NCBI GenBank assembly: GCA_964632995.1
Contig: CAZWDL010000031.1
Span: forward strand, 1 to 63,010
Direction: 5' to 3'
DNA: 63,010 nt
From: CAZWDL01 sp964632995
Lineage (GTDB): Bacteria; Bacteroidota; Bacteroidia; Chitinophagales; Saprospiraceae
How positions within the stretch are numbered: position 1 is the stretch's first letter; each line of letters opens with the position of its first letter. The notes beneath the pieces were generated by a model. It was not told the origin of the DNA. It saw only the letters and a program-made list of their open reading frames with translations, and ran no database searches. The position numbers and the translations under genes were made by a program. Positions 32,785 through 42,311 of this stretch are shown piece after piece.

Positions 32785-34662
32785 ATGTTAAACTACCTAT
32801 GGCTTTTACCGGTGATACCGCTTTTGGGCTTCGTCATTCTGGCGGCAGCCGGAAAGGGAACATCTAAGTCCTTGGCGGCCTGGGTGGGAGCGGGTAGTGT
32901 GGGCGTTTCGGCCCTCATCGCCATAGGGATAGCGATCACCTTTTCTGCTGCACCGCCGGAAGGGATGGCCTTTCGGCAAACGCTGTGGACCTGGATGAAG
33001 GCAGGGGATTTTGAGGTCGATATGGCTTTGTATCTCGATGCTCTTTCCCTTGCCTTTGTACTGGTCATTACCTTTGTCGGTTTCCTGATTCATTTATATT
33101 CGGTGGAGTTTATGCGCGAAGAAGAAGGTTACCACCGCTTTTTTGCCTATATGAATTTGTTTATTGGAACCATGCTCCTGCTGGTACTGGCCGACAACCT
33201 CGTATTGTTGTACCTGGGTTGGGAAGGGGTAGGGTTGTGCAGTTATCTGCTGATCGGAATTTGGTACCGCAAACCGGAAAACGGCTACGCGGCGCAGAAG
33301 GCTTTCATTATGACCAGGGTGGGGGATACGGCGCTGGCCATCGCCTTATTTCTTCTTTTTACCCATTTCGGTACGCTGACAATAACGGAGTTGTCGGCGG
33401 CGGCGGGGCAGGAGGAGGAAGCCCCTTTTTTCTGGATTGCCGCTTTGCTCCTGCTTGGGGCGGCGGGGAAATCCGCCCAGTTGCCGCTGCAGACCTGGCT
33501 GCCCGATGCGATGGCCGGGCCCAGTCCGGTGAGCGCTTTGATCCACGCGGCGACTATGGTAACGGCCGGGGTGTACCTGCTGGCGCGTATGCACGTATTT
33601 ATGGAACTCAGCCCGGTAATAATGGCGCTGACGGCCTCCTGCGGCGCCCTGACACTGTTGCTGGCGGCCGCCAGTGCTCTGGTGCAGACCGATATCAAAA
33701 AAGTGCTGGCCTATTCCACGATGAGTCAGGTGGGTTATATGTTTCTGGCGCTGGGTGTCGGCGCCTGGTCGGCGGCTATTTTCCACTTCTTTACGCACGC
33801 TTTTTTCAAGGCGCTGTTGTTTCTCGGGGCGGGCGTATTGATCCACGCCCTGGATCACGAACGCAATTTATTTAAAATGGGAGGATTGCGCGAGCGGATG
33901 CCCCTGACTTTCTGGACCTTCACCGCCGGTGCGGCAGCGCTGGCCGCCCTTCCACTCCTCAGCGCCGGATTTTACAGTAAGGATCAGATTCTGTGGTATG
34001 CCTGGTCGAGCACGGCAGGTAGCCCCTGGTTGTGGGGAGCGGGCTGGATCGGTGCTTTCCTGACCGCACTCTACACGACGCGAATGTTGCTGTTGGCCTT
34101 TTTCGGCGAAAGCCGTACTAACGCCCAATGGACTCCCGGCTGGCGCGTTACTTTACCATTGCTTATTCTGGCCTTTCTGTCTCTTACGGCCGGTTTCCTG
34201 GATATGCCGCACACGCTGGCGGAAGTTGATCTTTTCGCCGATTGGCAGCAGCGTGTTTTGCCGGCAGTAATTACGGCGGCTGAGGCCAGTGTGCCGGAAT
34301 ATGTGCTGCAATTGGTTTCCGGGATTACAGTCCTCCTGGGCATTTACTTCGGCTACCTATTTTTTATGAAACATCCGGCCTGGGCCGAAGCGGTAACCCG
34401 GCGCTGGCTGCCGGTTTGCCTGTGGTGGTACCAGGGCTGGGGCTTCGACTGGTTCTACGATCGTTTATTCGTAAAACCCTATGTATGGTTGGCGAAGATA
34501 AACAGGGAAGATATAGTCGATGACCTCAACCAAGGCTTTACCGCCACGAGCAGGGCTTTATACAGGATGCTCATCAGCACACAAAGCGGACAATTGCGTT
34601 GGTACGCTTTTGGAATAGGGCTGGGCGTCCTCATTATTCTCACTGTAATTCTTCTGGCATGA
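32785..34662 (+). CDS. nuoL: NADH-quinone oxidoreductase subunit L
   Basis: 625 aa. Largest antiporter-like subunit of the membrane arm, including the long lateral helix near the C-terminus. Signatures: YLGWEGVGLCSYLLIG, SALIHAATMVTAGVYL and STMSQVGYMFLALG. The stop overlaps nuoM's ATG. Confidence 0.97.
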   Translation: MLNYLWLLPVIPLLGFVILAAAGKGTSKSLAAWVGAGSVGVSALIAIGIAITFSAAPPEGMAFRQTLWTWMKAGDFEVDMALYLDALSLAFVLVITFVGFLIHLYSVEFMREEEGYHRFFAYMNLFIGTMLLLVLADNLVLLYLGWEGVGLCSYLLIGIWYRKPENGYAAQKAFIMTRVGDTALAIALFLLFTHFGTLTITELSAAAGQEEEAPFFWIAALLLLGAAGKSAQLPLQTWLPDAMAGPSPVSALIHAATMVTAGVYLLARMHVFMELSPVIMALTASCGALTLLLAAASALVQTDIKKVLAYSTMSQVGYMFLALGVGAWSAAIFHFFTHAFFKALLFLGAGVLIHALDHERNLFKMGGLRERMPLTFWTFTAGAAALAALPLLSAGFYSKDQILWYAWSSTAGSPWLWGAGWIGAFLTALYTTRMLLLAFFGESRTNAQWTPGWRVTLPLLILAFLSLTAGFLDMPHTLAEVDLFADWQQRVLPAVITAAEASVPEYVLQLVSGITVLLGIYFGYLFFMKHPAWAEAVTRRWLPVCLWWYQGWGFDWFYDRLFVKPYVWLAKINREDIVDDLNQGFTATSRALYRMLISTQSGQLRWYAFGIGLGVLIILTVILLA

Positions 34663-36227
34663 TACTCCTCTGGCTTATCGGCATCTTGATTGGCGGCGGC
34701 CTCCTGGCCTGGATAGCCGGCAGGCGCTCTCCGGCGGCGGCCCGGTGGATTTCGCTGGGCGCACTATTGCTCGATTTCCTCCTGGTAGCGGGTTTTGGCA
34801 TCGTGCAATACGAAACGCTTCCGCTAGAGCCGGGCGCCTGGCTGCTGGAAATATCCTTTTCCTGGATTCCCTCCTTCGGTATATCTTTTCACCTTGCGCT
34901 CGACGGGCTGAGTCTGCTGCTCCTGGGCCTGACCATGTTTCTGGGCATCATTGCCGTTTTGGTGTCCTGGACGGAAATCCACCGCCGGGTGGGGTTTTAC
35001 TATTTCAATCTCTTATGGGTGCTGGCAGGGATTACCGGTGTTTTTCTGGCCATGGATCTCTTCCTGTTTTACTTTTTCTGGGAGCTGATGCTGGTGCCGA
35101 TGTACTTTCTGATCGGTATCTGGGGGCATGAGCGGCGTCTCTACGCCGCTTACAAGTTTTTTCTGTTCACCCAGGCTTCCGGTCTGCTCCTCTTCTTGGC
35201 GATCCTGGGACTATATTACATTCACGGGCAGAACACAGGGCAATATACTTTTGCTTACGCCGAATTGTTGGGCACGAAGATGAACAGTAGCATCAGCACC
35301 TGGTTGTTGCTGGGCTTTCTGGCGGCTTTCCTGGTCAAGCTGGCCGCGGCGCCGCTTCACACCTGGCTGCCCGATGCGCACACGGAGGCGCCGACGGCCG
35401 GATCGCTTATCCTGGCGGGCTTGCTGCTCAAGACAGGGGCCTACGGCCTGCTGCGCTTTGCCGTACCGCTGTTTCCGGAAGCCAGTACTCAAATGGCGCC
35501 CGTGATGATGATACTCGGTGCATTCAGCGTATTGTACGGAGCCATCCTTGCCTTCGCGCAGAGCGACCTCAAACGTTTGGTTGCCTACACCAGTGTCAGC
35601 CACATGGGCTTTGTCCTGCTGGGCGTCTTTGCTTTCAATACCCTGGCTTATCAGGGAGTGGTCATTCAGTTGCTCGCGCACGGTCTCAGCACAGGCGCTC
35701 TGTTCATCATCGCCGGAATATTACAAAACCGCCTGACTACCCGTGAATTGTCGGAAATGGGCGGTTTTTGGCGGGAAGCTCCCGGGATGGGCGCTTTGGC
35801 TTTGTTCTTCGTTATGGCGGCGCTCGGATTGCCGGGGCTGGGAAACTTCGTCGCCGAGTTTCTCATCCTGATCGGCGCCTGGCAGTCCGCACCGGTATGG
35901 GCGGGTTTCGCTGCGCTGGGCTTGCTGGGCTCCGCTATCTACGCCCTGCGCATCATGCAGCGTGTGTTCTACGGGCCTCTGCAACTGGAACGGCCGCTTG
36001 CCGATCTGAAAATACGCGAGTGGCTCATGCTGCTGCCCATGGTTTTGTTACTACTTTGGCTGGGTTTGTTCCCCCAAGCCTTTATTCGGCAAGCCGATGC
36101 CCCCCTGCAGGAAATATTAAACCGCGACGGAGTGGAGGAGCAGGAATCTACCTCCCTGCGGAACGAGAAAATCAATGAGGAAGAAGGTGTTTTTTTACCA
36201 GAACCGAAAATGACATATAGCCGATGA
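34659..36227 (+). CDS. nuoM: NADH-quinone oxidoreductase subunit M
   Basis: 522 aa antiporter-like subunit. Signatures: FFWELMLVPMYFLIG, HTWLPDAHTEAPTAGS and YTSVSHMGFVLLG. The ATG at 34659 overlaps the nuoL stop (ATGA); the longer open frame starting at 34599 is just nuoL sequence in another frame. The C-terminus has an extra charged tail (EEQESTSLRNEKINEEEG). Confidence 0.96.
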   Translation: MILLWLIGILIGGGLLAWIAGRRSPAAARWISLGALLLDFLLVAGFGIVQYETLPLEPGAWLLEISFSWIPSFGISFHLALDGLSLLLLGLTMFLGIIAVLVSWTEIHRRVGFYYFNLLWVLAGITGVFLAMDLFLFYFFWELMLVPMYFLIGIWGHERRLYAAYKFFLFTQASGLLLFLAILGLYYIHGQNTGQYTFAYAELLGTKMNSSISTWLLLGFLAAFLVKLAAAPLHTWLPDAHTEAPTAGSLILAGLLLKTGAYGLLRFAVPLFPEASTQMAPVMMILGAFSVLYGAILAFAQSDLKRLVAYTSVSHMGFVLLGVFAFNTLAYQGVVIQLLAHGLSTGALFIIAGILQNRLTTRELSEMGGFWREAPGMGALALFFVMAALGLPGLGNFVAEFLILIGAWQSAPVWAGFAALGLLGSAIYALRIMQRVFYGPLQLERPLADLKIREWLMLLPMVLLLLWLGLFPQAFIRQADAPLQEILNRDGVEEQESTSLRNEKINEEEGVFLPEPKMTYSR

Positions 36228-37651
36228 CATTCCAGGACTTCAGCCATCTGATCCCCCTTTTTACGCCGGCGGCCGGGGCCGTTCTGCTCATGTTGAGTAT
36301 TGCGCTTTACCGTCGCCATCGCCTGGCCTTCGGGCTGACACTGCTCGTGCTGGGGCTCACGGCACTCTCGGCGGGATGGATGGCGCACGGGGCGGAACAT
36401 ACGCTGGATCCCTTACTGATGATCGATGCCTTCAGCAATTTCTACACGGCTGTTTTAGCCCTGGCCGCCCTGCTGATTGCGCTGATGTCCTACCAATACC
36501 TTTCTTCGTTGCCCGAACAGCGGGAGGAGTACTATCTGCTGATCCTGCTGGGGGTGCTGGGTGGCGCTGTTCTGGTCTCGGCGAGGCACTTCGTTTCCTT
36601 CTTTCTGGGACTGGAGCTGCTGAGCGTCAGTCTGTACATACTGATCGGCTATATGGTCAAAAGCCGGGACCGGTCGGTAGAAGCCGGGATCAAATACCTG
36701 GTGCTGGCGGGCGCTGCTTCCGGTATGCTGCTCTTCGGTATGGCCTTACTGTTCTTTGATAGCGGCCGTATGGGCTTTGATGAAATTGGTCAGGCGCTGA
36801 AAGATCGGCCTTCTATGCTCTCCCTTGCCGGAATGGGCTTGATGGTAGCGGGTATCGGTTTCAAGCTGGCGCTGGCGCCGTTTCATATGTGGACGGCAGA
36901 CGTATACGAGGGGGCGGCGGCTCCCGTCAGCGCCTATGTAGCCACGGTTTCCAAGGGTGCGGTGGTTGGCGGATTACTGCGCTTTTATACAATGAGCGGA
37001 GCGGCGGAGATAGCGACGCTTACCCTGCTCTTTGCACTGCTGGCTGCCGCCTCCATGTTGCTGGGGAATGTACTCGCTTTGTGGCAGCAGAATGTAAAAA
37101 GGCTACTGGCATACAGCTCTATCTCACATTTTGGCTACCTGCTCGTCGCCCTGCTCGCCGGCGACGCCCTGGGGCTGGAAGCAGCAACGTTTTACCTGCT
37201 GGCTTATCTCATTACCATACTGAGTGCCTTCGGCGTGCTGAGTTTTTTGTCGAACGACGGTGCAGAGGAGCCTGAACACCTGGATCAATTGCGGGGCCTT
37301 TTCTGGCGGCAGCCGGGACCGGCGGCGGTCATGACGACTGCCATGCTTTCGCTGGCAGGTATTCCGTTCACGGCCGGGTTTATCGGGAAGTTTTATCTCG
37401 TAGCGGCGGGCGTACAATCGGAACTTTGGTGGCTGCTCTTTATTCTGGTTATCTCCAGTGTGATCGGATTGTTTTATTACTTGCGCGTAGTCGCAGCCAT
37501 GTTCTCCAGGGCGGAAGCCTCCGCCTTACCGGTTATACGCCTTTTTTCCTGGGGCGGGCTGCTTCTGCTCCTGCTCTTTCTGCTGACCCTCTGGCTGGGT
37601 GTGCTGCCCGAAGGTTGGATGAGTTGGATCGGGAAACTCACTTTAAGATAA
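36224..37651 (+). CDS. nuoN: NADH-quinone oxidoreductase subunit N
   Basis: 475 aa antiporter-like subunit closing the operon. Signatures: FFLGLELLSVSLYILIG, APFHMWTADVYEGAAAPV and YSSISHFGYLLVAL. ATGA overlap with nuoM. No strong terminator is seen in the 88 bp before the next gene. Confidence 0.96.
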   Translation: MTFQDFSHLIPLFTPAAGAVLLMLSIALYRRHRLAFGLTLLVLGLTALSAGWMAHGAEHTLDPLLMIDAFSNFYTAVLALAALLIALMSYQYLSSLPEQREEYYLLILLGVLGGAVLVSARHFVSFFLGLELLSVSLYILIGYMVKSRDRSVEAGIKYLVLAGAASGMLLFGMALLFFDSGRMGFDEIGQALKDRPSMLSLAGMGLMVAGIGFKLALAPFHMWTADVYEGAAAPVSAYVATVSKGAVVGGLLRFYTMSGAAEIATLTLLFALLAAASMLLGNVLALWQQNVKRLLAYSSISHFGYLLVALLAGDALGLEAATFYLLAYLITILSAFGVLSFLSNDGAEEPEHLDQLRGLFWRQPGPAAVMTTAMLSLAGIPFTAGFIGKFYLVAAGVQSELWWLLFILVISSVIGLFYYLRVVAAMFSRAEASALPVIRLFSWGGLLLLLLFLLTLWLGVLPEGWMSWIGKLTLR

Positions 37652-37739
37652 TTTCACATTCCCGTCGTTAACTATCAAAAAAATACTTTGCCGGCGATTC
37701 ACTTAAACCGGTTTTCTATCAATAATCCAGCCTAATTAC

Positions 37740-38426
37740 ATGCACATTCACTTTCTCGGCACCAAAGCCAATATCGAAACCACCAAGCCGTACCACGCCC
37801 GGTATTCAGGTATTTTGATCGACGATCAGCTGTTGTTCGACCTGGGAGAACCATCCTTCCTGAAAAAGACCTTTAATTACCTGTTTTTCACGCATTTTCA
37901 TCTTGATCATGCGTATTTTGTAGCGGAAAAAGAAGATTTTGATCCATCCGTTCCTTGTTATGGTCCGGAGCCGAACGAACAGGTGGAAGAAGTAAAAGTG
38001 ATAAAAGATCCGGTGGAGGTAGCCGCCTACCGGGTGATTCCCATTCCGACTATCCACAGCCATAAGGTAAAGTCGCAGGCTTATATTGTAGAAAAAGAAG
38101 GGAAGCGATTGATGTATACCGGAGACCTGGCCTGGATACTCAAGGATTATCACCCGATGTTCGGCCAACTGGACCTGGTGATTACCGATGGCAGTTTCGT
38201 GCGCAAGGGAGGAATGATCCGTCGCGCCGATGAGCAGATTTACGGACATACCGGGGTGCCGGATCTGATCCGGATATTTAAAGAACATACCGAATACATT
38301 ATTTTTACTCATTTGGGCAACTGGTTTGTCAAGGATACCCGAAAAGGCCGACAACAACTCAGGGAGCTGCAACCGGAAGGGGTAACCGTAGAGGCAGCCT
38401 ACGATGGGAAGAAGGTGAAAATTTGA
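37740..38426 (+). CDS. Metallo-beta-lactamase-fold hydrolase (RNase Z-like group)
   Basis: 228-aa cytoplasmic protein. Metal ligands: the HxHxDH motif in FFTHFHLDHAYF, a His in TIHSHKVKS, Asp in YTGDLAWI and a final His in IIFTHLGNWF. The order and size fit compact RNase Z/ElaC-like or phosphodiesterase-type MBL enzymes, but the RNase Z flexible arm is not evident. It may act on a phosphodiester or cyclic nucleotide. It is 88 bp after nuoN and probably not part of complex I. Confidence 0.8.
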   Translation: MHIHFLGTKANIETTKPYHARYSGILIDDQLLFDLGEPSFLKKTFNYLFFTHFHLDHAYFVAEKEDFDPSVPCYGPEPNEQVEEVKVIKDPVEVAAYRVIPIPTIHSHKVKSQAYIVEKEGKRLMYTGDLAWILKDYHPMFGQLDLVITDGSFVRKGGMIRRADEQIYGHTGVPDLIRIFKEHTEYIIFTHLGNWFVKDTRKGRQQLRELQPEGVTVEAAYDGKKVKI

Positions 38427-38524
38427 GAGGGTAAAAAAGTGTCTTTTGTCGCCTTTAAGGCGATCTTTCAACCTGCTCGAACCCGGGTTAAAGCAACTGT
38501 ATGCCAAGGAAAACCTTGTATTGT

Positions 38525-41500
38525 ATGCCCCGTCAAAGTCTACTTTTGTTCTTTGGTTTCATCCTTCAGCTGATGCTGACAGGGGAAGCCCGGGCTCAGC
38601 AATTCGCCGACCGCCCTATGCAGCGCGTATGGCTACTGGGTAATACCGCCGACGTCCCCTCCGATGAGGCGTTTTTTGAAAAACTACGGAATTTATTGGA
38701 GCAATCGCAAGAGCGGGTACACCTGATTGTCAGTGGTGATCTGATACCCGGCTGTTCCGGTAAAGAGCCTCCTGCCGCTTATGTTCACCGGCTGTTGAAC
38801 GTCGTCCGGGGGCAGTCACAGACGGAAATGACGATGCTCAGCGGCGATCGCGACTGGGATCAATCCCGGCCGCAGGGCTGGGAATGCGTGCAACAGCTGG
38901 AGGCGTTGGTCAGAAAGGAAGGATTGGAAAATGTGTACTGGCCGGTAGAAGACGGTTGCCCAGGCCCCGAAACGGTAACTATCCATCCTTTTGTGCAGCT
39001 GCTGCTGCTCAATACGCAATGGTGGAACCATCCGCATCGCAAACCCATTGCCGCCGATGCGACCTGCCCCTATATCAATGAATATGACATTCTGGAAGAG
39101 ATCAACGACCAAATTGAAGAAAACCAGGATAAGAATATATTACTGGCAGGCCACTTCCCTTTCCACTCTTTCGGAAAGTACGGAGGCTTTTTTCCGGCAA
39201 GGGCTCAGCTGCTGCCGCCGGTATTGGGCAGTATGCGGGTGGCCTATCACCGGCATGTCGGCGATCAAAAAGATATTGCCAATGAGCGCTTCGCTGTGCT
39301 CCGGGAACGCCTGGAAAGTATCGCTTCGGCTGAAAAAAATATTCTCTTCCTTTCGGGGCACGAACGCAACCAGCAGGTATTGCTGTATGACGATAATTAC
39401 CTGATCAACAGCGGGGCGCCGGTGAAGGGAGACTTTTCCACACGGGATCCCGACGCCCTGCTGGCCAGCAGCGCTTCCGGCTTTATCGAGATGGCTTTTT
39501 TTCCCGACGGGCGGGTAGACTACTGCTTTTACCGCTACACCGGTGAGGGCTTCTCCGTCGAGACCGGTGGTCCCTTGTTCCGCAGTCCCTGCTTTCCGGA
39601 CCCTAATTCCGTTATTCCGGTAAATAATACACTGGTTCCCTGCGCCAAACCCGAACACGATACGGTTCGCACGCCTATCCGGCAGCCGGATTCGGTGCGG
39701 GTGATTGCGGGGCCCTACTACGCCAGTCGTTTCAAACGATTTTTTCTCGGAGATCATTTTCGCGACACCTGGACCACGCCGGTGGAGGTGCCGGTCATGT
39801 CGCTGGACACTACTAAAGGCGGTCTGTTTATCCATAAAAGAGGCGGCGGAAGGCAAACCAAGTCGCTTAAATTCAAGACCACGGAAGGGCTTGACTACGT
39901 TTTTCGATCTGTCGATAAGGATCCTATTTCCGCGCTGAGTTACGACTTGCGCAGTACCATCATCGCCCGGGTGACCAGGGACCAGACCAGTTCCGAACAT
40001 CCTTACGGGGCTCTGGCCATCGCTCCGATGCTCGAAGAACTGGATATACTGCATGCGACGCCGGAGCTGTTTGTCATGCCCGATGATCCGCGTCTGGGCT
40101 TGTACCAGGCACCTTTTGCCGGTATGCTGGGTATGTTGGAGGAGCGGCCCGATGATGTCGACGAGGGCGAGCCTACTTTCGCCTCCGCGGACCGGATTCT
40201 AAAAAGCCACGAATTATTTCAGGAACGTTACAACAAGCAGCGTGTGCAGGTGGATGCGCGGGAGTTTGCCCGCGCCCGTCTTTTCGACATCCTGGTGGGC
40301 GACTGGAGTAAACACGAGGATAATTGGAAATGGGCGGGCTTCAGACGAGGAGACTCCATCCGTTATCGTCCTATCCCCCGGGATCGAGATCACGTCTTTT
40401 CCAATCTCGACGGCCTGATTCCCTGGATCGCCGATCGCCCCTTCGCCATTCCCACTATTGAGCACTTTAGTCACCGGATTCGCGATATTCGTTCGCTCAC
40501 CTACCAGGCGCGCCACATGGACCGGCTCCTGGCGGCGGAACTGAGCCGGGAAGACTGGCTGGCGGCCGCGCAGTACGTACAGCAAAGATTGAACGAAGGC
40601 GATTTCCGGCGGGCATTAAAAGCTATGCCGCCGGAGGCCTATGCCGTCTCTGCGCAGGAAGTAGCCGATAAGCTGATTGTCCGCCGTAACGACCTGGAGC
40701 ATTATGCCGGGGAATTCTATAAACTACTGGCCGAAGAGGTAGATGTGGTAGGGACCAATAAAGAAGATCACTTCGAGGTGCATCGCCTGGAAAATGGTAG
40801 GACAGAGGTGGCGGTGTACTCCATAACCCCGGACGGCGACCTGGGTCCGGTCTTTTACCGTCGTTCATTTCACCCCGGCGAGACAAAAGAGATCCGATTG
40901 TTCGGATTACAGGGAGTCGACCGCTTTCTTATCTGCGGGCAGGCCAAAAAGGCTATCAAGCTGCGAGTTATCGGAGGGGCTGATGAAGATCAGATTACGG
41001 ATGATTCCCGGGTAAGAGGATGGAAGAAAAAGACCCTGATTTACGAACAGGAGGATGGGACGGTGAACGCCGGGACAGAAGCCCGCGATGTCAATACCTG
41101 GAACGAGGACCTTTATCACTACGAGCGCACCCGTTTTGCTTACCCGGGGTACAGCCCTGTTCTGTACGCCGATTTCAGCAGCTTCAACGGTTTTTTGATA
41201 GGCGGCGGAATTACTTTTACGCGGCAGCGTTACGACAAACCGGATTTCAGCAGCAAACATCGATTTACAGCTGATATCAGTACCTTAGGCAATTTCTCGG
41301 TCGAGTACCAGGGGCGTTCCCGGCATGTTGTCCGGCGATGGGATCTGCTGTACGGCGCTCGTTACGCCCGTCCGGAGAATTACAACTTCTTTTTCGGCAT
41401 CGGTAATAATTCAATAAATGATCAAGAGCTGTTTAATGATGATTTTTACCAGATCCGCTATAATACACTGCAACTAAACCTGGGGCTACACCGGGATTTC

Positions 41501-42166
41501 TGGAAAAAGAGCTTTGCCGCTTTTCAACTGGGCTACGAGAATAACGTAACGGTCGATATGGAAGACAATATCCTCTCGGCTGGGGATTTTTTTGGTGCCG
41601 GAAGTTTAAACCTGTACAACCTGCGGGCGGAAGTAGAGGTTGACTTGCGCGACCACGAGGTGTTACCTTCGCGCGGTTTTCGCTTTTTCGCAGAACAGGA
41701 GCTGGGCGTAGTGCGCAGCCAGTCCTACGGTATCAGCGATCTCTTCTTCGAGTTTTTCGCTAGCCCGCGCCGTCGCTCCGTCACCGCAGCCATCCGCGCG
41801 GGCTATTCAAATTCTTTCAATCAGGTCCCTTTCTATAAACTGCCTACCCTGGGGCAGGACTCGGGACTACGTGGTTTTCAGCGCAAGCGCTTCACCGGAA
41901 AGGGAAGATTGTATTTCAATTCCGAGTTGCGCGTGTTCCTCACCGAGTTCAAAACGTTCCTCATTCCTTTGGAAATAGGTCTGAGAGGTTTTTTCGATAC
42001 CGGCAAAATCGTACAATCCGGTGAAGACACCGGCGAATGGCACAGCTCTTACGGCGGCGGACTCTACCTGGTGCCGCTGAGCCGTTCGTACACCCTCAGC
42101 CTCCTGCTCGGGTTCTCCCGTGAGGAATCGGCGATTTTTACTTTTCAGGTCGGGACGAATTTTTAG
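38525..42166 (+). CDS. Exported phosphoesterase-like domain fused to an Omp85/BamA-type outer-membrane barrel
   Basis: 1213 aa with a signal peptide (MPRQSLLLFFGFILQLML, cleaved near ARAQQ). Residues 25-330 resemble calcineurin-like phosphoesterases (VSGDLIPG, LSGDRDWD, ILLAGHFPFHS, LSGHERNQQ), but key metal ligands are changed: GNHD reads GDRD (107-110), the GHxH motif reads GHER, and the first D-x-H is not seen. Residues about 380-760 form a middle domain with GDWSKHEDNWKW (592-603) and PIPRDRDHVF (D620, D622). The last third is a beta barrel with DLRDHEVLPSRGF, ending in Phe (VGTNF), as expected for Omp85 surface antigens. An ATG 24 bp upstream is possible but spoils the signal peptide. 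Confidence 0.88.
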   Translation: MPRQSLLLFFGFILQLMLTGEARAQQFADRPMQRVWLLGNTADVPSDEAFFEKLRNLLEQSQERVHLIVSGDLIPGCSGKEPPAAYVHRLLNVVRGQSQTEMTMLSGDRDWDQSRPQGWECVQQLEALVRKEGLENVYWPVEDGCPGPETVTIHPFVQLLLLNTQWWNHPHRKPIAADATCPYINEYDILEEINDQIEENQDKNILLAGHFPFHSFGKYGGFFPARAQLLPPVLGSMRVAYHRHVGDQKDIANERFAVLRERLESIASAEKNILFLSGHERNQQVLLYDDNYLINSGAPVKGDFSTRDPDALLASSASGFIEMAFFPDGRVDYCFYRYTGEGFSVETGGPLFRSPCFPDPNSVIPVNNTLVPCAKPEHDTVRTPIRQPDSVRVIAGPYYASRFKRFFLGDHFRDTWTTPVEVPVMSLDTTKGGLFIHKRGGGRQTKSLKFKTTEGLDYVFRSVDKDPISALSYDLRSTIIARVTRDQTSSEHPYGALAIAPMLEELDILHATPELFVMPDDPRLGLYQAPFAGMLGMLEERPDDVDEGEPTFASADRILKSHELFQERYNKQRVQVDAREFARARLFDILVGDWSKHEDNWKWAGFRRGDSIRYRPIPRDRDHVFSNLDGLIPWIADRPFAIPTIEHFSHRIRDIRSLTYQARHMDRLLAAELSREDWLAAAQYVQQRLNEGDFRRALKAMPPEAYAVSAQEVADKLIVRRNDLEHYAGEFYKLLAEEVDVVGTNKEDHFEVHRLENGRTEVAVYSITPDGDLGPVFYRRSFHPGETKEIRLFGLQGVDRFLICGQAKKAIKLRVIGGADEDQITDDSRVRGWKKKTLIYEQEDGTVNAGTEARDVNTWNEDLYHYERTRFAYPGYSPVLYADFSSFNGFLIGGGITFTRQRYDKPDFSSKHRFTADISTLGNFSVEYQGRSRHVVRRWDLLYGARYARPENYNFFFGIGNNSINDQELFNDDFYQIRYNTLQLNLGLHRDFWKKSFAAFQLGYENNVTVDMEDNILSAGDFFGAGSLNLYNLRAEVEVDLRDHEVLPSRGFRFFAEQELGVVRSQSYGISDLFFEFFASPRRRSVTAAIRAGYSNSFNQVPFYKLPTLGQDSGLRGFQRKRFTGKGRLYFNSELRVFLTEFKTFLIPLEIGLRGFFDTGKIVQSGEDTGEWHSSYGGGLYLVPLSRSYTLSLLLGFSREESAIFTFQVGTNF

Positions 42167-42311
42167 TACCTGGCGAGAACAGAATAGGGCGAACAGGCCC
42201 GGAGCTCCGGCACAGGTGTTTCTTTTTCGGTTAAAAAGCTTAGCTTTATTGGGAACAAATTCTTCCTCGACCGGATATTTTACTAACCGTAACATCTAAC
42301 CCAACCACGCT

